Source: Antedon bifida
Lineage: Eukaryota > Echinodermata > Crinoidea > Comatulida > Antedonidae
Direction: 5' to 3'
NCBI GenBank assembly: GCA_963402885.1
Contig: OY727097.1
Coordinates: 29,567,401-29,631,400, forward strand
Length of the DNA stretch: 64,000 bases
The notes beneath the pieces are model-generated. The model saw only the letters and a program-made list of their open reading frames with translations. It was not told where the DNA came from and searched no databases. Both the position numbers and the translations under genes were made by a program. Positions 10,291-20,825 of the stretch are shown in pieces. Positions within the stretch are counted from its first letter, which is position 1. Each line of letters starts with the position of its first letter.

Positions 10291-11115
10291 GGTATGCCAT
10301 AAAGTTGTAGGAGGTCTGTACGCGCCTCAGTCTGTGCATTATCGGCTAGAAATGATGATCATTACGACGGTCTGGTATGATGATTGAATAATTATAAATA
10401 TGATGATTTTATTTCAATGTTTCTACATTTTTTATATTTCCTCTGGGTGGCCCGTGCATCATTTTGCAATAGCTTTTGAGTTAATTTTAAACTGAGACTA
10501 CTATAACATAACTAATTGCTATCTCAGGTTTTAAATAAATTATAATAACAAATAAATGTCATGGCGAATGATGGGTACATAATACAGTAGTCCTAGTATG
10601 AATTGTCTCAGAATTGACTATCATAATCTGTTTCATGTCATGACTGTAGGCTTAAGCCTATGATTGTTTATAAATATATTCCTACAAATTACTGCAATAA
10701 AATAGTCGAAGTAGTGATTTTCAAAAAGTGACTTCTTGTTCTTTTTTAATTGTTTATAACACACTATTTGACTACTATATTTTCCTAATCTATACTGTTT
10801 TGCTGCTGGATGAAAAGGAAGAACATATCAAGAACAAAAACGGAATACGATGCGCTTAGTGTTGTTAATACCAGAGGGACCGACTCGCATAAATAAGTAG
10901 TAGTGATGTGAGTGATGATTACTCCTAAATGATGATTTTGAGGATGATGATAAACATTCAATAATAACAACAATATTCAGTAATTAAAACAAATAGAGAT
11001 ATACAAAGTACAGGAAATAATTTATTATAATTTAATCGCACATTACCGCAATTATTGTGATGAAAAAAATTGAGTATTCAGTTACAATACAGTAGACATA
11101 TCTGATCCATAAATC
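10291..11115. other. 3' non-coding part of the P-like element
   Basis: AT-rich sequence between the transposase remnant and the right inverted repeat. It holds no coding sequence that I recognise. Confidence 0.5.
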
Positions 11116-11145
11116 TACTTGTTTGAGCGAGAGGGCGCCCTATAA
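11116..11145. repeat. Right inverted repeat of the P-like element
   Basis: The reverse complement reads TTATAGGGCGCCC... and ends in AAACAAGTA, matching 8789-8818. Confidence 0.65.
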
Positions 11146-11236
11146 AATGAGCTCCATGTGTGTTACATAAATTGCACGTAAAATTCCGAGAGTGTCCTAT
11201 CTTTAGTATATAAGATCTTTGCTTTGATGAGAACTT

Positions 11237-11514
11237 GTACTATGATGGTTTCTCCCGACAGGCTATTAATAGCCTGTCGGGAGATCGGCTATTAATAGCC
11301 TGTCGGGAGAAACCATTATACGAACAGTTGAAGCCATTTGTAATTATTAAATGTTTTAATGTCGGGGGATAATTATTAACTCTAAATTTCAATTTTAGAG
11401 TTAATATAAATTTGTATTCACCAAATTTATTAAAAAAAATAAAGAATACATCTATTTTGATAATAAATAACTTGCCTATATATTTCTTATAAACCGTCAT
11501 CATAATAGTACAGT
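11237..11514. mobile_element. MITE-like element with terminal and internal inverted repeats
   Basis: The ends are gapped inverted repeats (TGTACTAT...GATGGTTT at the left; AAACCGTCATCATAATAGTA at the right). Inside is a perfect 30-bp inverted repeat (11245-11316) and a second short palindrome around TTAACTCTAAA/TTTAGAGTTAA near 11378-11405. No coding sequence. Confidence 0.55.
11245..11316. repeat. Perfect 30-bp inverted repeat (hairpin)
   Basis: Arms 11245-11274 and 11287-11316 are exact reverse complements around a 12-nt centre. Within it, CTCCCGACAGGC and GCCTGTCGGGAG also form a shorter palindrome, so the tract can fold in two registers. The absence of mismatches implies recent formation or gene conversion between the arms. 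Confidence 0.92.
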
Positions 11515-13115
11515 ATAGTACAGTCTAGTTATAGTGCGCCACCAGTTGTTTCAGCCTCGCTATTTCGTAAGAAATCGTTGGCATATTTACCAACTTTAAT
11601 TTTCTACCAAACGCCAGGTATTTTTTTGTGGAACTTTTACTTTTTGTACTATTAGTATTTATTTAGAACAGTATATGTGGTAAAAAAGTATTATACTTGA
11701 TGAGGAACGGGATTGCTTTTCCAGGCATCATTTCAGCTTCGCCGTAAGGCCTACATCGAATAGGAAGTGCTGGGATTTTGTTCCCATTTTATGCCGGTGA
11801 GTTTATTCTATTCTTAAATTTGTTTTTATTTCTTTTTCTCATATTAGGTCAGATTTGCAATTAGGTACATTAATATTAGATTCGGTAGAAATTAATTGTA
11901 AAATTCATTAGAACCACCTTCGGTCATTTTATTCCTTTAATATGGGTTTCCCTATTGAGGACACTAACCAAAACAGTCCCCTTCAGGCCCGTAGTCATTA
12001 TCTATGGTTTCGATGTCCGGAAAATGTCCCTCCTTAAATTCATCAAAAATCTAGTCATTAAATCTCTGTTCATTATAAATATATAAGCCATATCCAACCG
12101 GCAATATTCTTGATGTATGGTCCTCAGTCTTCCTTTCTGTGAACTGTTCCCTTTGTGCGACGCCTTGTCATGCTCCTCCTCAACCTCTCTGTGATTTTCT
12201 CTCATATAACATTATTTCTTTTTTTTTTTTTTTTTGAAATGCGAATATCATTTTACCTCCGCAGGACGTGTACAAAAAGAAGCGTTTAACCAACCCTCAA
12301 CCGTGAATCGATCACTTGATAACCGGAATACGCGATTATCAATTTCGGGCGGATCCAAGTTTTAACTAAATAAACGCGTTGATTAGTATACAGTGGTTGA
12401 GACACGTTTTTAATAGGATTTACTTCGTGTCGTCATAGAGTCTCATGCATATGCAACGCAAAAGGATGTTTTGTCTCTTTATTATTTTACAAAATGTGAT
12501 GATGAATGATGATGGTGCGATCGGTGGTAGGCCTACAGAAAATAAAAACAATTCCGATATTGTTTCTGATAACAAAGAAGAAGATTAAATATAGTTGTTT
12601 ATTGGACCCATTTGGCTTAGATGCTATCTACTTTCTATATGATACTACCTAGGCTACTCACTAGCGGCCTAAAATAGTCTAGGGTAGTTTAGTACTGGCT
12701 CTCAGGACTTTCATCCATATCCTCCTTCGTCGTTGTTACCGTAAACTACACTCCCCACCCACCCTAGCTAGGTATGCTCTGCGCTGCCACTAGGCCTAGC
12801 CTATTTTGTGTCTCATGTCTTGCATCATCTGAAAATAATACATACATTACTAGGCCTATTACAATATTATTATTTTTTATTCGTACTGTATCTAGGCTTT
12901 CCTGTTATGTTAAAATTAAATATATTATTTATTATCCTCAGTGAAAAAAATTATATTTTGTAATTAAGTTTTAGCCATAATAATTTTAAAATGGTCTTAT
13001 TTGATAGATAATTAAATTTCCCTATATCAAAAAAATAAAACTTGATATTAAATACACATAATTCTGATAAATTCATGTGAAGTGCTTAAAATCAGCAAAT
13101 ATAGCACATTTTAAT
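11515..13115. other. Intergenic DNA, nothing assigned
   Basis: Contains a T-rich run near 12217-12236 and a possible ATG followed by a strong donor (ATGCCG then GTGAGT) near 11791. That could be the 5' exon of a gene, but no connecting exon is evident. No other gene supported. Confidence 0.4.
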
Positions 13116-13762
13116 CAGGCCCGTATGCAGCATTTATAATGGGGGGTGCGAGCGAAGCGAGCAACAATGGCTGGAGGGCAGAAAAATTTGCGCTATTTGA
13201 CGTTCTAAAGACTGATTTAAGACTCTTTGTTGTGGCTTGGGCTAGTTGAACAATGGACACCAGAACTTAACGGTTTCATGATGCTTAAAGGCCAACTTAG
13301 ACAGCGTCGATTTTCCAGCAGCTTTCCGCTTTCTAGCTTCCTGCTTCCTTCCCATGTTTAGGCGCCGTATTCGATAGTGTCTGTATTTACCGCCGGTTGT
13401 CTGTATTTCCAGCAAATTACCGCCGGTTGTCTGTATTTCCAGCATGCAAAAACACTTTACCGCGTACCGCGTACATGAAGCGCTAAGCTATTGCTTGTCG
13501 TCACATGATCGACTGCGCATGTTTCACATCGAGTTTGTAGTCAGTTCAGATTCCGTAATTTAATTACCGGTATTTTTTCATTTTATATTAACATATTTTT
13601 GTTTGTATACCATTGATAATGTAAATTTTGTATATATATAATGATTGTCTTTAGTTAAACAAGACAAGAAAAAATACCAACCGAGGAAATAATGGACCTT
13701 TGGGACTTGGGGGGGGGGGGGGGTGCGTCTGCACCCAACGCACCCCCCTGGATACGGGCCTG
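13116..13762. mobile_element. Non-autonomous DNA transposon, 647 bp
   Basis: Terminal inverted repeats CAGGCCCGTATGCAG (13116-13130) and CTGGATACGGGCCTG (13748-13762) match at 14 of 15 positions. The element is flanked by an identical TTTTAAT (13109-13115 and 13763-13769), the expected target-site duplication. Subterminal G/C-rich tracts (including a run of about 14 G near 13710) also pair. Inside there is a small tandem duplication (about 13384-13443) and no transposase, so it depends on an autonomous partner. The superfamily is uncertain. Confidence 0.82.
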
Positions 13763-14545
13763 TTTTAATACTATAACAAATGCTAGTGATGTTAATAAAT
13801 TACGAAGTTAGTGATCATAAATAGAATTCTTTTACATTTCTATAAAATGTGTTATTATACAACATATGAATGTAAATTTTTCGAACAATTTCACAATAAA
13901 AAACCCTTTTACGGCCAATGGTTTTTGAGATTATAGATATGTGTACTACCAGTACAGGTCAAAGGTCAATAAGAAGATTTTGGGTCATTTTCGTGAAAAA
14001 AGTTCTTATTAGACTGAATAGAAACATATAACTTAATTAATTAATTAATTTGAGCCCTATTTAAAGTTTGTCCAACTTTTAGTTACGGAGTTATATGATA
14101 TGTAGGTCAAAGGTAAAAAATTCTAAAAATCATACTTCCGGCCATTTTTGGACAAACTTTTTCATTAGAACGAATATTAATATGCATCTCCCAAATAATT
14201 TGACATTAAAATTATTTAATTTAATCTAAGCGTTACAAAGATATGACCATTTTGTTTTCAATGGGTCAAAACATTCAAATTGAGGTCAGAGGTCAAAGAT
14301 GAATTTTAGAAATTTGACAACATGGGTTTTTATAACCAGCATGATTCAAATAAAACACAATGTTTACACTTTCCCCATGATCTGCACACGAAAATAGGGA
14401 TCTGGACTAGTGGTGGAAAACACTCTCAGCAAGTTTGCTTCATTATGCTTGATACTCTGTGACGACACGCTTCAACGTGACGTCATTTTACTTTAGCTGC
14501 ATGCGAAGAAGTAGTCACAAGAATGAGTAATACGCGGTTTGCGTA
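13763..14545. other. Intergenic DNA, nothing assigned
   Basis: AT-rich with several AAAGGTCA-like stretches. No coding frame or RNA gene was recognised. Confidence 0.45.
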
Positions 14546-15745
14546 TTTTTTTTTTCCAGGACGAACGTGGGCAGAAATCATGAATAATTCATTCATGTAT
14601 AATTATAACATAATAGGGAACATTATAGAGGGCGCTATATAAGCATGCAGAGCAGAGCCATATATATAAAGAGTTACGACATTGGATTATAGTCACGTGA
14701 TATGCAGATCAATTTGTGTCAAACTTGTCTCCGTTAATGCATGTAAAGTATAGGAGCAAGAAAATACTTTAAACTTTTTCTTATATTTAAAAAAATGTAA
14801 TTGCACATTTTACGGTGAAATATCGATGTGCACAGCGTACAGAAGTACTTGCGGCAAAGAATATTGCGCGCGCGTGCGCTAGTACATTATAAAGTTCGAT
14901 TGATTGATTTTGGAACGAAACATCCCATAACTACGTCCTATTAATAACAATTATGTAATATTTTCAATTCATAATGCATGCTTTGATGACTAAATAAAAT
15001 AATAAAGTGTCGTGGATATATTTGTTAATATATTGAATAGGGTATGAACAATATTAAAATAATAAAGGCAAATTATTACAAATGAAATGATGAACGAGTC
15101 TCTGAAAGTTTGTGTCAAAAACACACAGAGAGCCATATACTGTATAAAAAGAGGGGTGAATTTGTGTGTTTTTTGTATTGGTTCATGCTTTGATGTATCC
15201 TGACTTGCATGTAGGCCCTAGCATTTATTCTTTTGTTATTATAGACACAATATATATATGTTACCAAATTAATACCATTAATAAAATTAATTACTAAAAT
15301 AAAAACGGAATATAAGCGTTATTTCATAGACAAAAAAATCTAAAAATAATGCATGAACTATAGGAAAACGCTATACAAAAGAGACGCGCGCGCCCTCAGC
15401 GTGCGAATTCTTTGACACAAAAATGGCTTCTAATTTTCAATGTCGTAACTCTTTATATATATGGCTCTGATGCAGAGAGATTAAATAAATAGTGTAAACA
15501 GCGTTTGCCAACCGAAATGTTTGGTCTAGTGGTAAAGGCTTTAACCTATTACACTAAAGCCCTCCGTTCGAGGTCTTTGATAAACATGTTTTTTTTAAAT
15601 AATAGTTGAGAGAGATTATTTAGAGGGTTAGGTTTAGTATATTTAGGAAGTAGATCAGCTATCTTGCAATTCTTTATAATAGAAAATAATTAAGGTAATG
15701 AATTATTCATGATTTCTGCCCACGTTCGTCCTGGAAAAAAAAATT
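14546..15745. mobile_element. Foldback element with two nested perfect inverted repeats
   Basis: Outer arms of about 47 bp (14546-14593 and 15698-15745) are exact reverse complements and contain CCAGGACGAACGTGGGC. Inner arms of 30 bp (14653-14682 and 15438-15467) are also exact and contain AAAGAGTTACGACATTG. The interior is AT-rich, without coding potential, and holds a tRNA-like segment. The architecture suggests a foldback or MITE-derived composite; no target duplication was identified. Confidence 0.72.
15518..15585 (+). ncRNA. tRNA-like/SINE-head segment (degenerate)
   Basis: A good A-box match (TGGTCTAGTGG) is followed about 35 bp on by a partial B box (CGTTCGAGGTC). A six-base stem (GCTTTA/TAAAGC) with an oversized loop stands where the anticodon arm should be, and a T run follows. 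The arms do not form a normal cloverleaf, so it is probably a tRNA pseudogene or the head of a tRNA-derived SINE. Confidence 0.4.
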
Positions 15746-16092
15746 ACGCCCGCGGCTTTCCCTCTGTAACAGTAATATTGTCCATGCGGTAGGGCGCCAC
15801 CATAAGTCAAGATGTATAAACTTGTTGTGACGGTCACACTAGCTAAACCTGGACCACCGGTAGTGTTTTCATGATAACAAATGTTATCAACTACATGCCA
15901 ACATCATGTTAAATGTTGTTTGGATATTTAATTGTTCGTTTAAAGCAATTTATTTAGTAAAAAACTGCCGAATAAACAGGGCGCTACCGGTCGTGTTGTT
16001 GTTTACGCGTTTTCACGAAGGATAGTTTAATAATATTTCTATATTTAACTTGTTTCTGGTAAAAAAAAATAAATATTTCTTATTTTACACAG
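15746..16092 (+). promoter_or_regulatory. Upstream region of the 43-residue-repeat gene
   Basis: Non-coding. It ends in a polypyrimidine-type acceptor (TTCTTATTTTACACAG, 16077-16092) immediately before the ATG. The sequence does not settle whether the gene has an upstream untranslated exon. An in-frame stop at 16060-16062 rules out extending the frame without splicing. Confidence 0.4.
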
Positions 16093-18297
16093 ATGATGAA
16101 ACCCAAGAAAAATCCCAAGCCGTGCGAAAAAGAAAATATTGGTAATCCGATTCAAGTATCGGAGGAAGGAGAAAATATTGAGATTCAAGATACATTGTCA
16201 CAACTAGGAATTGCCGAAGATCCGACAGAAAGGCAAATAAACAAGGAGAAAGAAAATATTGGTGATGAGAGAGAAAATATCGGTATGCCGACTCAACCAT
16301 CGGAGGAACGAGATATGGTCATGAGACCGATTAAAGTAAAATCACAATCAGGAGGAATTCCCAAACAAACGAAAAGTCAAATCAACGACAACGACGAGCG
16401 AGAAAATATCGGTATGCCGACTCAACTATCAGAGGAACGAGATATGGTCATGAGATCAATTAAAGTCAAATTACAATCAGGAGGAATTCCCAAACAAACG
16501 AAAAGTCAAATCAACGACAACGACTACCGAGAAAATATCGGTATGCCGACTCACGTGCGGGAGGAACGAGATATAGTCATGAGATCAATTAAAGTCAAAT
16601 CACAATCAGGAGGAATTCCCAAACAAACGAAAAGTCAAATCAACGACAACGAGGACCGAAAAATTATCGGTATGCCGACTCAAGTGTCGGAGGAACGAGA
16701 TATGGTCATGAGACCGATTAAAGTAAAATCACAATCAGGAGGAATTCCCAAACAAACGAAAAGTCAAATCAACGACAACGACGACCGAGAAAATATCGGT
16801 ATGCTGACTCAAGTGTCGGAGGAACGAGATATGGTCATGCGATCGATTAAAGTAAAATCACAATCAGGAGGAATTCCCAAACAAACGAAAAGTCAAATCA
16901 ACGACAACGACGACCGAGAAAATATCGGTATGCCGATTCAAGTGTCGGAGGAACGAGATATGGTCATGAGATCGATTAAAGTAAAATCACAATCAGGAGG
17001 AATTCCCAAACAAACGAAAAGTCAAATCAACGACAACGACGACCGAGAAAATATCGGTATGCCGACTCAAGTGTCGGAGGAACGAGATATGGTCATGAGA
17101 TCGATTAAAGTAAAATCACAATCAGGAGGAATTCCCAAACAAACGAAAAGTCAAATCAACGACAACGACTACCGAGAAAATATCGGTATGCCGACTCAAG
17201 TGTCGGAGGAACGAGATATGGTCATGAGATCGATTAAAGTAAAATCACAATCAGGAGGAATTCCCAAACAAACGAAAAGTCAAATCAACGACAACGACTA
17301 CCGAGAAAATATCGGTATGCCGACTCAAGTGTCGGAGGAACGAGATATGGTCATGAGATCGATTAAAGTAAAATCACAATCAGGAGGAATTCCCAAACAA
17401 ACGAAAAGTCAAATCAACGACAACGACTACCGAGAAAATATCGGTATGCCGATTCAAGTGTCAGAGGAACGAGATATGGTCATGAGATCGATTAAAGTAA
17501 AATCACAATCAGGAGGAATTCCCAAACAAACGAAAAGTCAAATCAACGACAACGACGACCGAGGAAATATCGGTATGCCGATTCAAGTGTCGGAGGAACG
17601 AGATATGGTCATGAGATCGATTAAAGTAAAATCACAATCAGGAGGAATTCCCAAACAAACGAAAAGTCAAATCAACGACAACGACTACCGAGAAAATATC
17701 GGTATGCCGATTCAAGTGTCGGAGGAACGAGATATGGTCATGAGACCGATTAAAGTAAAATCACAATCAGGAGGAATTCCCAAACAAACCAAAAGTCAAA
17801 TCAACGACAACGACTACCGAGAAAATATCGGTATGCCGAATCAAGTGTCGGAGGAACGAGATATGGTCATGAGATCGATTAAAGTAAAATCACAATCAGG
17901 AGGAATTCCCAAACAAACCAAAAGTCAAATCAACGACAACGACTACCGAGAAAATATCGGTATGCTGACTCAAGTGTCGGAGGAACGAGATATGGTCATG
18001 AGATCGATTAAAGTAAAATCACAATCAGGAGGAATTCCCAAACAAACGAAAAGTCAAATCAACGACGAGCGAGAACATATCGGTATGCCGACTCAAGTGT
18101 CGGAGGAACGAGATAATATTGAAAGTACTCAAGTTACGTCACAATCAGGAATTCAAGAACAACAAATATTATTCCAAATAAATGAATTCTGGCGGAGCAT
18201 GCCCGTCAGACGACCTGTTCAAGAACAGGGAACCGGAACCGTCGTTTTTCATGATCCTCTCTATTTAAGCATTGAAGAGCAGAACAAAAATGGGTAG
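16093..18297 (+). CDS. Unrecognised protein of about 14 near-identical 43-residue repeats
   Basis: A 734-residue uninterrupted frame. Residues 1-60 are a low-complexity leader containing half-formed repeat pieces (ENIGNPIQVSEEG and a later KENIGDER). From residue 61 there are fourteen tandem units starting ENIGMPTQVSEERDMVMRS, continuing IKVKSQSGGIPKQTKSQ and closing INDND(D/Y)R. Unit 14 is two codons short. A fifteenth decayed unit leads into a unique C-terminus of about 40 residues containing FWRSMPVRRPVQEQG. The repeats are hydrophilic, rich in Glu, Lys, Gln, Ser and Asn, contain no Cys, and are probably disordered. No signal peptide or membrane segment is visible. The frame survives 14 units with 129-bp periodicity, which argues for a translated protein rather than a satellite. 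An acceptor-like site abuts the ATG, so this may be a terminal exon. I recognise no family and assign no function. Confidence 0.75.
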   Translation: MMKPKKNPKPCEKENIGNPIQVSEEGENIEIQDTLSQLGIAEDPTERQINKEKENIGDERENIGMPTQPSEERDMVMRPIKVKSQSGGIPKQTKSQINDNDERENIGMPTQLSEERDMVMRSIKVKLQSGGIPKQTKSQINDNDYRENIGMPTHVREERDIVMRSIKVKSQSGGIPKQTKSQINDNEDRKIIGMPTQVSEERDMVMRPIKVKSQSGGIPKQTKSQINDNDDRENIGMLTQVSEERDMVMRSIKVKSQSGGIPKQTKSQINDNDDRENIGMPIQVSEERDMVMRSIKVKSQSGGIPKQTKSQINDNDDRENIGMPTQVSEERDMVMRSIKVKSQSGGIPKQTKSQINDNDYRENIGMPTQVSEERDMVMRSIKVKSQSGGIPKQTKSQINDNDYRENIGMPTQVSEERDMVMRSIKVKSQSGGIPKQTKSQINDNDYRENIGMPIQVSEERDMVMRSIKVKSQSGGIPKQTKSQINDNDDRGNIGMPIQVSEERDMVMRSIKVKSQSGGIPKQTKSQINDNDYRENIGMPIQVSEERDMVMRPIKVKSQSGGIPKQTKSQINDNDYRENIGMPNQVSEERDMVMRSIKVKSQSGGIPKQTKSQINDNDYRENIGMLTQVSEERDMVMRSIKVKSQSGGIPKQTKSQINDEREHIGMPTQVSEERDNIESTQVTSQSGIQEQQILFQINEFWRSMPVRRPVQEQGTGTVVFHDPLYLSIEEQNKNG
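16273..18072 (+). repeat. 129-bp coding tandem repeat, 14 units
   Basis: Period 129 bp (43 codons), except the last unit, which lacks 6 bp. Central units (7-9) encode identical residues, while units 1-4 and 14-15 diverge: edge decay typical of unequal crossing-over. Units 12 and 13 share a rare AAACCAAAAG variant, the sign of local duplication. Nearly all differences are single substitutions at a few hypervariable columns (position 7 T/I/N, position 42 D/Y). Confidence 0.95.
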
Positions 18298-18943
18298 TCG
18301 CATTATTACCCCGTTAAAATGCACACTTGGGTTTAGAATGTCGCAATTTGCACCTTGGGAGAAAAATAAGATCAATAGGCCTATTACAACATTATATAAC
18401 ATTATAACATCAAACTTCTAATTTTTCTGTTTTTGGATCTTTTTAATTGTCAATACATTTTATTTGAGGTGGTGAGTTTTGGCGTGACATGACTGAACAC
18501 TGATAGTATTTAAAAGGGGTTAACGTTGGCCTCCCCACGGATATTTTTCCTTGCTATACTTTACCAATAATGAACTCAACTTATAATTAATATTATCAAT
18601 AATATTATCACAACATTACATAATTATGGCATAGAAGCCTCTATTATTATTTCATATAAATTACGGTGAATGCACAAAACCGGAGCCTTACAAGCATAAT
18701 AAGGTTATTCAACAATATGCTTATAAAATTGGTAATAAAAATAATTGTGTTTTTTTTCAATGAAATAAAACATACTTTCGTAATCCTAAATTCCTATAAT
18801 GTTACTGGTATCAAAGAACTTATAACACAAGTGTCCTGTTCTTCAATTTGCATTCAAAACACAGTATCGGAAGTACAGGGTTAAAAGGTCAAACTGGGCG
18901 ACGCCATTTCACAGCATGGAGAAGCGCCCCCTCCAAACTAGGA
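18298..18943. other. Downstream of repeat gene, unassigned
   Basis: AT-rich probable 3' UTR/intergenic sequence. Nothing coding was recognised. Confidence 0.4.
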
Positions 18944-19113
18944 AGTCAATTACTCTACCCCCATAGAGTATTAGCAGATCCCCTCTATGGTTTTGACGTT
19001 CTAATTTGATGCGGGCGCCCTACTCCTCAGTCAATTACTCGACCCCCCTAGAGTATTAGCAGATCCCCTCTATGATTTTGACTTTCTAATTTGATGCGGG
19101 CGCCCTACTCCAT
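18944..19113. repeat. 85-bp tandem duplication
   Basis: Two copies, 18944-19028 and 19029-19113, each starting AGTCAATTACTC and ending in GCGGGCGCCCTACTCC, with a handful of substitutions. Confidence 0.88.
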
Positions 19114-19302
19114 GGCTCACAATGGCGCCACCCATAGCTCTATTCTATCCCACAATGCCTTTCGAAATTGTTACGCGCTTCGGACGAACAGAAGATTCTT
19201 GTGTTATAAGTTCTTTGCTGGTATTCCTTGTATGTTTCCTTATAGACAGTTCCCATGACGATCGACTATTTGTCGATTTTTGATTATAATAAATAAATAT
19301 TG

Positions 19303-19770
19303 ATTGATTACACATGCCTACTAGGCTATTCTCTTTTATTACCCGAACATTTCTAGATATAAACTATAATCGATTATTAATAATAATTAAAAATCATTAA
19401 TCTATAGGCATATGCATTTTATTATTTTTATCACTAGAACATATTTATTCATTCTGATGAAGAAGTGTTTCTAAAGCTATAGGTATTAATTTCTCTATCT
19501 CTGTCCAATGATAAACAATTAGTGTAGGCCTAAATAATAAACACAAAGTTCAGTTGATTTGTAATCAAATAAAAACATTAAAAAGAATATGGAGAAAGGT
19601 TCGGTACCTAAACAATTCCAGGTAATTGAAACACAGATTTTTATTGCAAAGCATAAAAATATGCACTTTCTATAAAGATAACGTTACATTTTATATGTTA
19701 ATTCGTATTAAATCTTAATTTTACAGTCATATTATTCTACTGTTATATAGCCTATTTCCTATAGAATAAG
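19303..19770. repeat. Dispersed repeat, copy B
   Basis: The counterpart of 248-706, same orientation, with small indels. Preceded by an AATAAATATTGATTGATT stretch resembling a retroelement 3' tail. Confidence 0.7.
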
Positions 19771-19852
19771 TTTCTTGAAATTGAGTACCATAGTGTCTCG
19801 CGTTTATTTGCAAATAGGAAGTGTGACTAGCTTCCTATATGCACATCTTTGA

Positions 19853-19972
19853 CAAAATAAACAAAACGTTTCAAGAAGGAAAACCTGCCCGCGAGAGAAA
19901 ACAACTTCTCAGAATAAACATTCATAGTTTCTCTTTGCATCCGTGTCTGCCTAAATACATAATAAACATAAT
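19853..19972 (+). repeat. Partial duplicate of the ANKRD10 5' leader
   Basis: Matches 20826-20995 closely (shared runs include CCCGCGAGAGAAAACAAC, TTCTCAGAATAAACAT and CCGTGTCTGCCTAAATACAT). It lacks a block of about 45 bp present in the downstream copy that contains the ATGGCGGCGG motif. It stops just short of the ANKRD10 start codon. Confidence 0.85.
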
Positions 19973-20825
19973 ATATAATTAAACAATCTTAATTTTGGCG
20001 AGCAATAAATTCAATAACAATTGAGTGCTGGTCATGGAATCTGTGATATAGTAGGTATTTTAAAGTATTTTTTTAAATTTTATACCGATGTTGATAGTAT
20101 ATGTAGACTTGCATTGCCCCATTTAACTTGTTATTCCTTGTATTTTATGCTTCTCCATTGGGAGTTCTTTTAAAATACTGTAAACAAATAAATATGATAT
20201 GACATGACTCAGCCCTAATTATTCTTAATCAATTTCGGCAAAAATTATGTGGATAGGCATCCTTATATTAGTAGTAATGTCATATTGTTTCATCTAAAAA
20301 TATGGTTTGCTTGTTTAATGCACTTTTGTGAGCACCCAGGATGATAATGCCAGCTAAATCTTCTAAATCTAAACATTTTAAATCAACTGAAGCGCGTATT
20401 TTAAACCATTTCACAACTTCATGATTTTTTCATTTGATTTGAGCGCTTCATGTAGAGTAACAAGTTTATTAGTTAGTGATTGAAAATCATCCCATTTTGA
20501 ATAAAAATTTTGAGTAAAAATGAGACATCTCTTCAAAACTAAGAATTCTAGCTTTGAATATTTTATAGGCCTATACTAATAAAACGTATACTTCTGTATA
20601 TATCTCAGCTGATGATATAGAATAATAGATTATTGAAGTAATAGAGTTATGGAGTAAATTTGTAGGCCTTCACAACAGTGACAATGATGATGTTTCTAAC
20701 TAGTAAACCTGTAATTTATTTTGTTTCCTAACAAAAAATTAAGTAAAAGCAAACGTACTGTAATGATCTTTGGTTTAAAAAAAAGTACAGGAGGTATAGA
20801 GGGCGCTCTACTACTTGAAAATTAA
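19973..20825. other. Between the two leader copies, unassigned
   Basis: AT-rich. Includes a stretch near 20110-20205 that ends in AAATAAATATGATATGAC and looks like a retroelement 3' end. No coding sequence was recognised. Confidence 0.45.

Larger units (their letters stand above)
8789..11145 (+). mobile_element. P-element/THAP9-like DNA transposon relic, internally deleted
   Basis: Bounded by imperfect inverted repeats at 8789-8818 and 11116-11145 (27 of 30 positions match). Inside, in order, are a THAP DNA-binding domain over two exons and then the C-terminal part of a P-type transposase. Most of the catalytic RNase-H-like region is missing. Both coding remnants carry stops or frameshifts, so the copy is dead. 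I saw no convincing 8-bp target duplication, so the exact ends are tentative. Confidence 0.7.

Noticed and set aside
12002..12205. Minus-strand frame with EYCRLDMAY-type sequence, considered as a transposase remnant
   Set aside because: No recognised transposase motif, no continuation in any frame and no splice context.
13242..13445. 67-codon minus-strand frame inside the 13.1-kb DNA element
   Set aside because: It covers a small internal tandem duplication and lies inside a non-coding transposon.
16085..16300. Minus-strand frame opposite the start of the 43-residue-repeat gene
   Set aside because: An antisense shadow of the repetitive plus-strand ORF.
19201..19300. Possible gene 3' end with AATAAATATTG
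   Set aside because: No coding sequence precedes it. More likely a retroelement tail.
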